From assembly GCA_023229685.1 (NCBI GenBank), contig JALNYT010000001.1:620001-684000 (forward strand): 64,000 nt of DNA, in the 5' to 3' direction. Of this stretch, positions 42,180-51,817 are shown piece after piece (position 1 is the stretch's first letter; every line of letters begins with the position of its first letter). The notes beneath the pieces are model-generated. The model did no database searches and was not told the origin of the DNA. It saw only the letters and a program-made list of their open reading frames with translations. The position numbers and the translations under genes were made by a program. This stretch comes from Sulfuritalea sp. GTDB lineage: Bacteria; Pseudomonadota; Gammaproteobacteria; Burkholderiales; Rhodocyclaceae.

Positions 42180-42572
42180 TTATCGCTTCGAGAACTGCTT
42201 GCGACGGCGCGCCTTGCGGAAGCCGACCTTCTTGCGCTCAACCTCACGCGCATCGCGGGTGACGAATCCGGCGGTCGACAACGCGGGTTTCAGAGTCGCA
42301 TCGTATTCAATCAGGGCGCGGGTAATTCCGTGCCGTACAGCGCCGGCCTGACCGGACTCGCCGCCGCCTTCGACATTCACAAGAATATCAAAGGTGTTGG
42401 TGTGCTGGGTCAGTTCAAGCGGCTGACGCACGACCATGCGGCCGGTTTCGCGTGAGAAAAACTCGTCGACCGGCTTGTCGTTGACCACAAACTTGCCGCT
42501 GCCCGTGCGCAGAAACACACGGGCAATGGCCGTCTTGCGGCGACCGGTACCATAATATTGGGTGACTGCCAT
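42180..42572 (-). CDS. rpsI: 30S ribosomal protein S9
   Basis: This 130-residue protein begins MAVTQYYGTGRRKTAIARVF and ends in KKVGFRKARRRKQFSKR, the long basic tail that reaches the P-site tRNA. AGGAG lies 6 nt before ATG 42572. It starts 9 nt after rplM. Confidence 0.98.
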   Translation of the reverse strand: MAVTQYYGTGRRKTAIARVFLRTGSGKFVVNDKPVDEFFSRETGRMVVRQPLELTQHTNTFDILVNVEGGGESGQAGAVRHGITRALIEYDATLKPALSTAGFVTRDAREVERKKVGFRKARRRKQFSKR

Positions 42573-42581
42573 CAAAACTCC

Positions 42582-43010
42582 TTAGATTTCCAGCGCCTTC
42601 GGCTGCTGGGCGGTGTGCGGGTGGGCAGCGCCGGCGTAGCACTTCATCTTCTTCAGCATCGCATAGCCCAGCGGACCCTTGGGCAGCATGCCCTTGACGG
42701 CTTTTTCCAGGATGCGGCCGGGGAAACGCTGCTGCAGCTTGGTGAAGTTGGTTTCATTGATACCGCCCGGATAGCCGGTGTGGCGATAGTATTTCTTGTC
42801 CTCGGCCTTGTTGCCGGTGACGCGCAGCTTCTCGACGTTCACCACGACGATGTAATCGCCGGTATCGACGTGCGGCGTGAAGATGGCCTTGTGCTTGCCC
42901 CGCAGCCGGCCTGCAATCACGGACGCCAGGCGGCCAAGTACCTTGTCCGTCGCATCGACGACAAACCAGTCGTGCTGGACCTCATGCGGCTTGGCGGAAA
43001 ATGTCTTCAT
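42582..43010 (-). CDS. rplM: 50S ribosomal protein L13
   Basis: The 142-residue product starts MKTFSAKPHEVQHDWFVVDA and keeps the L13 signature VKGMLPKGPLGYAMLKKMKCY. ATG 43010 is taken; the frame is open to 43130 but the promoter lies in that stretch. It forms the conserved rplM-rpsI operon. Confidence 0.98.
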   Translation of the reverse strand: MKTFSAKPHEVQHDWFVVDATDKVLGRLASVIAGRLRGKHKAIFTPHVDTGDYIVVVNVEKLRVTGNKAEDKKYYRHTGYPGGINETNFTKLQQRFPGRILEKAVKGMLPKGPLGYAMLKKMKCYAGAAHPHTAQQPKALEI

Positions 43011-43093
43011 TCTCGTGTTCCTTGCTTGCTTCAATGGCCCGGGCGGCGCAGCAATGGATGGAATCCGCCCATGCGCTTCTCGGAAAGCCGAGC

Positions 43094-43123
43094 ATTCTAA
43101 CCAATCGCGGGAGCCCCTGTCAA
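43094..43123 (-). promoter_or_regulatory. rplM-rpsI promoter
   Basis: On the minus strand a consensus TTGACA (43118-43123) is followed after 18 bp by TAGAAT (43094-43099). The leader to rplM is about 75 nt. Confidence 0.85.
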
Positions 43124-43184
43124 ATGGCAATTATCGCGGTGCTGCGACTGACCCTCACTATGCCCCGATACGCCAGCACCCTGC

Positions 43185-44285
43185 TCAGGCTTCCTGCGTC
43201 ATCCGCCAGTACTGGTACTTCATCATGCCGGCCGCACCGGCCACAATCGAAATCAGGGTCAGCACCGACCCCAGCGCCAGCGTCGAAACCCCGGTAATGC
43301 CCTGCCCCACGGTGCAACCCATCGCCAACACGCCGCCGATGCCCATCAACACCCCGCCAGCCGCGTGATTGGCGAAGTCGCCGCCATTGACGAACCACTC
43401 GACACGAAAATTCCGCGTCGCCACGGCGTAGATGAAGGAACCCACGATCACGCCAACCAGCGCCATGATGCCGAAGTTGATCAGCGATGTATCCGCCGGG
43501 CTCATCACATAGCGGGCCAGATCGCCCATCGGGCTCATGAAGGTGAAGGACTGCGTTTCCACCCGCAATGGCTTGACGTCGGCAAAATCGGCGAATTCCT
43601 TCCAGGCCACCCCCATCGAGCTTCCGGTGACATACCAGCCCACAATGACGGCGATGCCGATCACCGCGCCGCCCAGGATGTGGTCGAAGCTGCCGCGAAA
43701 GTCGCGTGAGGAGAAGGCGAAACCAAGCAGCGCAACCCCGAGCACCACGCCGACTGCCGTGTTGCCGAACCCGGTCAGCTCCCCCAGCGCCTGGCTGGCC
43801 TTGCCGGCGGCAGCCAGATTGATCGTGGTCGCCGACATCAGACTGCCGAATACAGTGTCGTAGAAGTTGGTCCATAACATGGCATAGGCGCAGGCCGAGG
43901 CAATCGCCAGGACCACCAGGGATTTCAGATTGCCGCCGCCGATGCGCACCAGCGTCTTGTTGCCGCAACCCGAAGCCAGCGTCATGCCGATGCCGAACAT
44001 CAGCCCACCCAGCACATAGCGCAGCCATGCCAGATTGGGTGTGCGGTAGGGCGGGAAGGTGCTGGTGCCGATGACCGCCTTGCCCGAGGCTTCGAGCGCC
44101 ACGACACCGAGCGTGGCCACCGCGATGGCCAGCATCCAGGCCCGCAGCCGCCCCGTGTCGCCCATGTTCACCCAGTCCGAAACGGCACCCATGGTGCAGA
44201 AGTTGGTCTTGTTGGCCACCGCACCCATGACGATGGCGGTGACGAAAACAATGCCCAGAATCTGTAGATGAATAGTGAATTCCAT
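43185..44285 (-). CDS. YeeE/YedE-family (TsuA-like) sulfur transporter
   Basis: The 366-residue membrane protein has about nine hydrophobic segments and three cysteine motifs of the YeeE family: NFCTMGAVSDW (Cys30), SGCGNKTLVR (Cys107) and MGCTVGQGITG (about 320). In TsuA these cysteines line the thiosulfate path. YeeE proteins import thiosulfate or related sulfur compounds. ATG 44285 has GGGGGAG upstream, so an earlier in-frame start at 44315 is rejected. No TsuB/SirA-like partner gene is adjacent, so the sulfur substrate and acceptor are unknown. Confidence 0.88.
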   Translation of the reverse strand: MEFTIHLQILGIVFVTAIVMGAVANKTNFCTMGAVSDWVNMGDTGRLRAWMLAIAVATLGVVALEASGKAVIGTSTFPPYRTPNLAWLRYVLGGLMFGIGMTLASGCGNKTLVRIGGGNLKSLVVLAIASACAYAMLWTNFYDTVFGSLMSATTINLAAAGKASQALGELTGFGNTAVGVVLGVALLGFAFSSRDFRGSFDHILGGAVIGIAVIVGWYVTGSSMGVAWKEFADFADVKPLRVETQSFTFMSPMGDLARYVMSPADTSLINFGIMALVGVIVGSFIYAVATRNFRVEWFVNGGDFANHAAGGVLMGIGGVLAMGCTVGQGITGVSTLALGSVLTLISIVAGAAGMMKYQYWRMTQEA

Positions 44286-44401
44286 GAATCTCCCCCAAGC
44301 CCCGAGTGTGGCCAAGCGTGGCTAAGCCCTTGTCCAGCAGGGCATTCTAGAATAGTGGCGGAAGCGCGGAATCAGTCTTCTTTGGCTCCGAATAATGGCA
44401 A

Positions 44402-45082
44402 TCAATTGCTGCCGGCGTAGCGCGTCGGGTCGACCAAACCGGCATCGGCGAAGCCTTGGCTGCGCAGACGGCAGGAGTCGCACAGGCCACAGGCGCGGCC
44501 CTCCGCATCGGCCTGATAGCAGGACACGGTCAGCCCGTAATCGACACCGAGCCGGCCACCCTGGGCGATGATCTGCGCCTTGCTCATGTCGATCAGCGGT
44601 GCGTGCAGTTTGAGCGGCCGGCCCTCAACCGCCGCCTTGGTCGCGAGATTGGCGAGCGCTTCGAAAGCACGGATGAATTCCGGCCGGCAATCCGGATAGC
44701 CCGAATAATCCACGGCATTGACGCCGACGAAGATGTCCTGCGCACCCAGCACCTCGGCCCAGGCCAGGGCCAAAGACAGCATGATGGTGTTGCGCGCCGG
44801 CACGTAGGTCACCGGAATGCCGGGCTGCACGCCGGCCGTCGGCACCGCGATCGAACGGTCGGTCAGCGCCGAGCCGCCCAACTGGCCCAGATCGAGCTTC
44901 AGCACCCGATGCGCGGCGGCTCCCAACGCCGCCGCCACGCGCGCAGCGGCCTGCAGCTCGGCGCCGTGGCGCTGGCCGTAATCAAGCGACAGGCAATGGC
45001 AGGCAAAACCCTGCTCGCGCGCCAGGGCCAGCACCGTGGCGGAATCAAGGCCGCCGGAGAGAAGAACGACTGCAGGTTTCAT
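44402..45082 (-). CDS. queC: 7-cyano-7-deazaguanine synthase
   Basis: QueC makes preQ0 in queuosine synthesis. The 226-residue protein has the PP-loop LLSGGLDSATVLA at residues about 7-19 and the C-terminal zinc cluster CYQADAEGRACGLCDSCRLR. Length agrees with E. coli QueC (231). ATG 45082 is divergent from miaB across 76 bp; longer open frame upstream is antisense to miaB. Both neighbours modify tRNA. Confidence 0.96.
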   Translation of the reverse strand: MKPAVVLLSGGLDSATVLALAREQGFACHCLSLDYGQRHGAELQAAARVAAALGAAAHRVLKLDLGQLGGSALTDRSIAVPTAGVQPGIPVTYVPARNTIMLSLALAWAEVLGAQDIFVGVNAVDYSGYPDCRPEFIRAFEALANLATKAAVEGRPLKLHAPLIDMSKAQIIAQGGRLGVDYGLTVSCYQADAEGRACGLCDSCRLRSQGFADAGLVDPTRYAGSN

Positions 45083-45158
45083 TGGTCGATGGTAGCAAAC
45101 AGCCGGCAACTGCGGCTGTTCTATAATTCGTCCTTCCTCTTTTCTCCCGCGATCGACG

Positions 45159-46529
45159 ATGGCAAAGAAAGTGTTCATCCGCACCTTCGGCTGCCAGATG
45201 AACGAATACGACTCCGACAAGATGGCCGACGTGCTGGCCGGCAGCGACGGCGTGGTCAAGACGGAAAACCCCGAGGAAGCCGACATCATCTTGTTCAACA
45301 CCTGCTCGGTGCGCGAAAAGGCGCAGGAGAAGGTGTTCCATGATCTGGGCCGGATCAGGCACCTCAAGCAGCTCAACCCGAACCTGGTGATCGGCGTCGG
45401 CGGTTGCGTCGCCAGCCAGGAAGGCGCGGCCATCGTCGCCCGCGCCCCGTATGTGGATCTGGTCTTCGGTCCGCAGACCCTGCACCGCCTGCCGCAGATG
45501 ATCGCCGCGCGCCGTAGCAGCGGACGGGCACAGGTCGATATCTCTTTCCCCGAAATCGAGAAGTTCGACGCCCTGCCCCCGGCCAGCGTGACCGGCACCT
45601 CGGCTTTTGTCTCGATCATGGAAGGCTGCTCCAAATACTGCAGCTTCTGCGTCGTGCCCTACACGCGCGGCGAGGAAGTCTCGCGCCCGCTGGCCGACGT
45701 GGTGGCTGAAATCACCGGACTGGTCCAGCGCGGCGTGCGCGAAATCACCCTGCTCGGCCAGAACGTCAATGCCTATCGAGGACAGTTCGGGGGCGGCGCG
45801 GACGATGGCAATACGGCGGACCTTGCATTCCTGATCGAAAGCCTGTCCGACATGGACGGCATCGAACGCATCCGCTATACCACTTCCCATCCGCGCGAGA
45901 TGACGCAGAGGTTGATCGACGCCTACCGGACGACGCCGAAGCTCGTCTCGCATCTGCATCTGCCGGTGCAGTCCGGCTCCGACCGCATTCTGGCGGCGAT
46001 GAAGCGCGGCTATTCCGTGCTTGAATTCAAGTCACTGGTCAGAAAGCTCAAGGCGGCCCGGCCCGATCTCTCGCTCTCCTCGGATTTCATCATCGGTTTC
46101 CCCGGTGAAACCGAAGAGGATTTCGAAAAGACCATGCGCCTGGTCGAGGAACTGAATTTCGACAACAGCTTCTCCTTCGTCTATAGCCCGCGTCCCGGCA
46201 CACCTGCCGCCGACATGCGCGACGACACGCCGCAGGAAATCAAGATCCGGCGCCTGATGCGCTTGCAGAAGACCATCGAAGCGCAGGCGTTGAAGATCAG
46301 CCAGGCGATGGTCGGCACGACACAACGTATCCTCGTCGAAGGTCATGCGCGAAAGGACGCCGCCGAACTGGCCGGACGCACCGACAACAATCGCGTGGTC
46401 AACTTCGCCGGAGACGAACGCCTGATCGGTCGTTTCATCGATGTCACCATCACCGCCGCGCTGCCGCACAGTCTGCGTGGCGAGGTCGTCAAGCTTCCCG
46501 AGCAGGCCGACACGGCTATTCTCGCCTGA
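45159..46529 (+). CDS. miaB: tRNA-2-methylthio-N6-dimethylallyladenosine synthase
   Basis: MiaB adds the methylthio group at A37 of tRNAs. The 456-residue protein has the UPF0004 domain with cysteines in FGCQMNEYDSDKM, NTCSVREKAQ and GGCVASQEG. The radical SAM motif GCSKYCSFCVVPYTRG follows near residue 153, and a C-terminal TRAM domain (from about 375) is present. The cysteines bind two [4Fe-4S] clusters. A TATAAT lies at 45122-45127. It heads miaB-ybeZ-ybeY-corC-lnt. Confidence 0.97.
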   Translation: MAKKVFIRTFGCQMNEYDSDKMADVLAGSDGVVKTENPEEADIILFNTCSVREKAQEKVFHDLGRIRHLKQLNPNLVIGVGGCVASQEGAAIVARAPYVDLVFGPQTLHRLPQMIAARRSSGRAQVDISFPEIEKFDALPPASVTGTSAFVSIMEGCSKYCSFCVVPYTRGEEVSRPLADVVAEITGLVQRGVREITLLGQNVNAYRGQFGGGADDGNTADLAFLIESLSDMDGIERIRYTTSHPREMTQRLIDAYRTTPKLVSHLHLPVQSGSDRILAAMKRGYSVLEFKSLVRKLKAARPDLSLSSDFIIGFPGETEEDFEKTMRLVEELNFDNSFSFVYSPRPGTPAADMRDDTPQEIKIRRLMRLQKTIEAQALKISQAMVGTTQRILVEGHARKDAAELAGRTDNNRVVNFAGDERLIGRFIDVTITAALPHSLRGEVVKLPEQADTAILA

Positions 46530-46555
46530 GTCATAACCCGGCCGGACCAGACACC

Positions 46556-47510
<955 letters not shown>

Positions 47511-47539
<29 letters not shown>

Positions 47540-47966
47540 GCTGAGCCTCGCGGTCCAGTATCCGGGCGGCAAGGACCAGGCCCCGACGCGGCCGCAGATC
47601 CGGCGCTGGGTTCGCGCGGCCTGCGCCCGGCCCGCCGAAGTCACGGTGCGTTTCGTCGGCAGCGACGAGGGCCGCAGCCTCAACCGCGATTACCGCAAGA
47701 AGGACTACGCCACCAATGTGCTGTCCTTTCCCTACGAGTCAGGCGACCGTATTCGCGGGGACCTGGTGCTTTGTCTGCCGGTGGTGGAGAGCGAGTCGCA
47801 GGAACAGGGAAAGTCGACGGAAGCCCATTTCGCGCACCTGATCGTGCATGGTATGCTGCATTTGCAGGGCTATGACCACGAGACCGGCCGTGACGACGCC
47901 GAGCGCATGGAAGCGCTCGAACGCAAGATTCTGGATGCCCTCGGTTACCCCGATCCTTACCAATAA
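47511..47966 (+). CDS. ybeY: Endoribonuclease YbeY
   Basis: YbeY is a zinc RNase needed for 16S rRNA 3'-end maturation and ribosome quality control. The metal motif HGMLHLQGYDH (H-x3-H-x5-H) is at about residues 113-123, preceded by the family segment YATNVLSFPYE. GTG 47511 lies inside the end of ybeZ with a 29-nt overlap and gives 151 residues (155 in E. coli). The stop shares a base with the corC start (TAATG). Confidence 0.95.
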
Positions 47967-48820
47967 TGGACCCTTCCAGTAGACCCAGTCTGATCGAACG
48001 GCTTTCCGCGCTGCTGCTGCGCGAACCCGAAGACCGCGAACAACTTCTTGCACTGCTGCATGGCGCCTTCGAGCGCCATCTGATGGATGCCGATGCGCTG
48101 TCGATCATCGAAGGCGCGCTCTCCGTCGCCGACATGGCGGTACGCGACATCATGGTGCCGCGCGCGCAGATGGACGTGGTGGACATCAACGACTCCCCCG
48201 AGCAGATCGTCGAAATCGTGCTCGAGACTGCGCACTCGCGCTTTCCCGCCATCGGCGAGAGCAAGGACGACGTGCTCGGAATTCTGCTGGCCAAGGATTT
48301 GCTGCGCTACTTCGCCGGCAAGGAATTCGACCTGCACGACACCTTGCGCCCGGCGATATTCATTCCAGAATCAAAACGCCTGAACGTCCTGCTGCGAGAA
48401 TTCAGGGCATCGCGCAACCACATGGCGATCGTGGTCGACGAGTACGGCGGCGTCGCCGGGCTGGTCACCATCGAAGACGTGCTGGAGCAGATTGTCGGCG
48501 ACATCGAAGACGAATACGACTTCGACGAAACCGCCGACAACATCGTCAAGGACAACACCGGCCGCTACCGGGTCAAGGCCGTGACCGAAATCGCTGCCTT
48601 CAATGTCAGGTTCGGCACCGCGTTTCCCGACGAGGATTTCGATACCGTCGGCGGCCTCGTGATTCATCAACTCGGCCGCCTGCCGAAGCGCAACGAAGTC
48701 GTAAACATCGGCGGTCTGCGCATGCAGGTATTGCGCGCCGACAGCCGCCGCGTGCATACCCTGCTGGTCGATCCGCAGAAGGATCTGCCGCTGTCAACGC
48801 CTCTCGCCGCGGGCGAATGA
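47966..48820 (+). CDS. corC: CorC/HlyC-type CBS-domain protein
   Basis: The 284-residue protein has a pair of CBS domains (from MVPRAQMDVVDIND at about 63 to about 180, including VVDEYGGVAGLVTIEDVLEQIVGDIEDEYD). A C-terminal CorC_HlyC transporter-associated domain follows from about 195. It lacks the DUF21 membrane domain, as YbeX/CorC does. The family was linked to CorA magnesium efflux and, with YbeY/YbeZ, to ribosome function. Its stop overlaps the lnt start (ATGA). Confidence 0.94.
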   Translation: MDPSSRPSLIERLSALLLREPEDREQLLALLHGAFERHLMDADALSIIEGALSVADMAVRDIMVPRAQMDVVDINDSPEQIVEIVLETAHSRFPAIGESKDDVLGILLAKDLLRYFAGKEFDLHDTLRPAIFIPESKRLNVLLREFRASRNHMAIVVDEYGGVAGLVTIEDVLEQIVGDIEDEYDFDETADNIVKDNTGRYRVKAVTEIAAFNVRFGTAFPDEDFDTVGGLVIHQLGRLPKRNEVVNIGGLRMQVLRADSRRVHTLLVDPQKDLPLSTPLAAGE

Positions 48821-50298
48821 CGAAGCAGCAGCCGGCCGGCCCCCTGCTCGCCGCAGCCATTGCGTTTGTTCTGGGTGCGCTCTGCGTCCTTGGCTTCGCG
48901 CCTTTCGCCGTCTCGCCGGCACCGACTCTTGCATTGGGTGGCCTGTTCTTGCTCTGGCGCAAGACGGCCAGCCCGCGCGAGGCAATGCTGCTCGGCTTGG
49001 CCTGGGGCGCGGGCTGCTTTCTGTTCGGCGTGTCCTGGATCTATGTCAGCCTCTCGCAGTTCGGCGGCATGGAACCCTTGGCCGCCGCCGGCGCCACCCT
49101 GCTGTTCTGCCTCTATCTCGCCCTGTTTCCCGCGCTGGCCGGTGGCGTGTTTCGCCGCTGGCGCCGGAACACGCCGCGCGACGTGCTGCTGTTCGCCGGC
49201 CTGTGGACACTTGCCGAATGGCTGCGCGGACACTTGTTCACCGGCTTCCCCTGGCTCGCCGTCGGTTACTCGCAAAGCCCGCCGAGCCCGCTGGCCGGCT
49301 GGGCGTCCGTGCTCGGCGTGTATGGCCTCGGCTTCATCGTCGCCTTGATCAGCGCGCTGCTCGGCGAGATGATCGCCACGGGCTGGCGCCGGCCGCGGTC
49401 ATGGCTCGTCATACTGCTGTTGCTCGTCGCCGGCGGCGTATTGCACCGCATGGACTGGACGCAACCGGTCGGCGCTCCGGTCACGGTGGCCCTGCTGCAG
49501 GGCAATGTGCCGCAAAGCCTCAAGTGGGACCCGAAGCGGCTGCCGCTGTCCATCGACACCTATCTGCGCCTGGCCAAAACCCACCCCGCAACGCTTACCG
49601 TGCTACCGGAAACCGCCCTGCCGCTGTACTTCAATGAAGTCCCGCGCGAGGTGTTGCGCGGCCTGACCAGCCACGGCAGTGCGCTGATCGGCGTTGCCAT
49701 CGGCACCACCGAGGGCGGCTATACCAACGGCGCGGTGACGCTGACCGCGGACCTCGCTACAAACGCCTACGCCAAGCGTCACCTGGTCCCTTTCGGCGAA
49801 TTCGCACCGCCCGGCTTTGCCTGGTTTTTCCGCTTTGCGCATATCCCGATGTCGGATTTCACCGCCGGGCCACCGCGACAGGAACCGCTGAGCATCGTTG
49901 GACAGCGCATCGCGCCGAATATCTGCTACGAGGATCTGTTCGGCGAGGAACTGCTCGTTGCATTGCCGGCGGCGACCTTGCTCGTGAATCTTTCCAACAC
50001 GGCGTGGTTTGGCGATTCGCTGGCGCAGCCGCAACATTTGCAGATCGCCCAGTTGCGCGCCATCGAAACCGGTCGCGTAATGCTGCGCGCCACCAACACC
50101 GGCATGACCGCGATGGTGGGCCCGGATGGCGTCATTGCCGCCACCCTGCCGCCTTTCGTCACCGATGCCCTGGTGGTCCAAGCCCAAGGGCGCACAGGTC
50201 TGACACCCTATGCCCGTTGGGGCAACCTGCTGGCACTGCTAATCGCAGTCGGCGCCTGCCTGACCGCCCTGCGCCGACGCCAGGGTCAGAGCTTGTAA
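48817..50298 (+). CDS. lnt: Apolipoprotein N-acyltransferase
   Basis: Lnt adds the third acyl chain to lipoproteins at the periplasmic face of the inner membrane. The 493-residue protein has several N-terminal helices and a periplasmic carbon-nitrogen hydrolase domain with the Glu-Lys-Cys triad in VLPETALPL, YAKRHLVPFGEF and PNICYEDLFGEE, then a final helix. It is the last gene of the miaB operon, in the usual order. Its end overlaps a small gene on the other strand by 13 bp. Confidence 0.96.
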   Translation: MTKQQPAGPLLAAAIAFVLGALCVLGFAPFAVSPAPTLALGGLFLLWRKTASPREAMLLGLAWGAGCFLFGVSWIYVSLSQFGGMEPLAAAGATLLFCLYLALFPALAGGVFRRWRRNTPRDVLLFAGLWTLAEWLRGHLFTGFPWLAVGYSQSPPSPLAGWASVLGVYGLGFIVALISALLGEMIATGWRRPRSWLVILLLLVAGGVLHRMDWTQPVGAPVTVALLQGNVPQSLKWDPKRLPLSIDTYLRLAKTHPATLTVLPETALPLYFNEVPREVLRGLTSHGSALIGVAIGTTEGGYTNGAVTLTADLATNAYAKRHLVPFGEFAPPGFAWFFRFAHIPMSDFTAGPPRQEPLSIVGQRIAPNICYEDLFGEELLVALPAATLLVNLSNTAWFGDSLAQPQHLQIAQLRAIETGRVMLRATNTGMTAMVGPDGVIAATLPPFVTDALVVQAQGRTGLTPYARWGNLLALLIAVGACLTALRRRQGQSL

Positions 50299-50600
50299 GC
50301 TGCCAGGTCGATGGTCAGGCTGGGGCGCCCCATGGCCCGCAAGGCGGCGCAGAGAAAACGGCGGGCTGCGGGCGTCAGCGGGTCATAGTCTGCGGGCTTG
50401 AAGTTAAGCGCGAGCAGCAGAATCTGATCGACCAGCAGCAGCTTCCCCATGGGGTTCGGAGCCTCCAGCCCCGCTGCCAGGAATGTCTCCGAGATCCAGT
50501 GCCGCGCACTGGTGGCATCGAACGCGGCAAGATCTTCCGCCCCGAGAGGGAAATCGTAACGCTCGCCGTTCTTCAAAACCACGCTGACTAGATGATCCAC
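50286..50600 (-). CDS. Small conserved-looking protein of unknown function
   Basis: The 104-residue product has no domain I recognise. GTG 50600 follows AAAGGAG at good spacing, and codon use resembles the neighbours, so I believe it is coding. It is acidic in the first half (KNGERYDFPLGAEDLAAFDA), then has a hydrophobic stretch (MGKLLLVDQILLLALNF) and ends ...SLTIDLAAYKL. It has no signal peptide and no cysteine. It is convergent with lnt, overlapping its stop region by 13 bp, and divergent from glyQ. Confidence 0.65.
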   Translation of the reverse strand: MDHLVSVVLKNGERYDFPLGAEDLAAFDATSARHWISETFLAAGLEAPNPMGKLLLVDQILLLALNFKPADYDPLTPAARRFLCAALRAMGRPSLTIDLAAYKL

Positions 50601-50826
50601 GGTACTGCTCCTTTGCCTGTCGTTGCATTGGCGAGGATGATACCGGAAGCGGCTGCGGCGGACGATCAAAAGCGCTTTGCGCACAGGGGATTCGCCGTCG
50701 CGGGCCGACGTCACACGAGCCGGGAACTCGAAACACTTTCAAACGCACCCGCGTCTGTCAGCAGCCTCGAGCACATGACGGAAACCTTGTAAAATCGCCG
50801 CTCTTGAGAATTTCCGGGGTTTCCCG

Positions 50827-51717
50827 ATGAGCCAAAAACCCACATTCCAGGAAATCATCCTGCGCCTGCAGGACTTCTGGAACAAACAGGGCTGTGTGCT
50901 GCTCCAGCCCTACGATATCGAAGTCGGCGCCGGCACCTTCCACACCGCCACCTTTCTGCGCTCGCTCGGCCCCGAGCCGTGGCGCGCCGCCTATGTGCAG
51001 CCTTCGCGCCGGCCCAAGGACGGACGCTACGGCGAGAACCCGAACCGCCTGCAGCACTACTACCAGTACCAGGTGGTGCTCAAGCCCAGCCCGCCGAACA
51101 TTCAGGAACTCTATCTCGACAGCCTGCGCGCACTTGGCATCAACACCTCGGAACACGACATCCGCTTTGTCGAGGACGACTGGGAATCGCCGACGCTGGG
51201 CGCTTGGGGCCTGGGCTGGGAAGTCTGGCTGGACGGCATGGAAGTCACCCAGTTCACCTATTTCCAGGAAGTCGGCTCGCTGGTCTGCCGCCCGGTGCTG
51301 GGCGAGATCACCTACGGCATCGAGCGCCTGGCCATGTATCTGCAAAGCGTGGAAAACGTCTTCGACCTGGTCTGGGCTCCCGGTGTCACCTATGGCGACG
51401 TGTATCACCAGAACGAGGTCGAGCAGTCGACCTACAACTTTGAACATTCCGACGTCGACTGGCTGTTTGCGCAGTTCTCCAAATACGAATCCGAGGCCAA
51501 GCGCCTGATCGGCCTCAGCCTGCCGCTGCCCGGCTTCGAGATGGTGATGAAGGCCTCGCACACCTTCAATCTGCTCGATGCGCGCGGCGCCATTTCGGTC
51601 ACCGAACGCGCTGCCTACATCGGCCGCGTACGAGTGCTGGCGCGCGAAATCGCGCATGCCTACTACGCCTCGCGCGAGCGGCTCGGCTTCCCGATGCTGA
51701 AAGGATCTGCAACGTGA
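50827..51717 (+). CDS. glyQ: Glycyl-tRNA synthetase alpha subunit
   Basis: The 296-residue protein begins with FQEIILRLQDFWNKQGCVLLQPYD and contains the class II core motifs (FLRSLGPEPWRAAYVQPSRRP and the FTYFQEVGS segment) of the bacterial alpha2beta2 enzyme. It carries the adenylation site. glyS follows after a hairpin repeat. The length is that of the family (about 300). Confidence 0.97.
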   Translation: MSQKPTFQEIILRLQDFWNKQGCVLLQPYDIEVGAGTFHTATFLRSLGPEPWRAAYVQPSRRPKDGRYGENPNRLQHYYQYQVVLKPSPPNIQELYLDSLRALGINTSEHDIRFVEDDWESPTLGAWGLGWEVWLDGMEVTQFTYFQEVGSLVCRPVLGEITYGIERLAMYLQSVENVFDLVWAPGVTYGDVYHQNEVEQSTYNFEHSDVDWLFAQFSKYESEAKRLIGLSLPLPGFEMVMKASHTFNLLDARGAISVTERAAYIGRVRVLAREIAHAYYASRERLGFPMLKGSAT

Positions 51718-51733
51718 ACGCCAAAACAACAAA

Positions 51734-51801
51734 GCCGGTCACAGAGATCACAGAGGAAGAGCACAACGTTTTTCTCTGTGTCCTCTGTGCCCTCTGTGGC
51801 T
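51734..51801. repeat. CTCTGTG hairpin repeat, copy 3 (glyQ-glyS gap)
   Basis: The left half has AGCCGGTCACAGAGATCACA and the right half TTTCTCTGTGTCCTCTGTGC followed by CCTCTGTGGCT. The arms can fold on each other. The copy begins 16 nt after the glyQ stop and ends 16 nt before the glyS ATG, with the ribosome site AGAGG just outside it. Confidence 0.88.
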
Positions 51802-51817
51802 ACCAGAGGTTTCAAGA

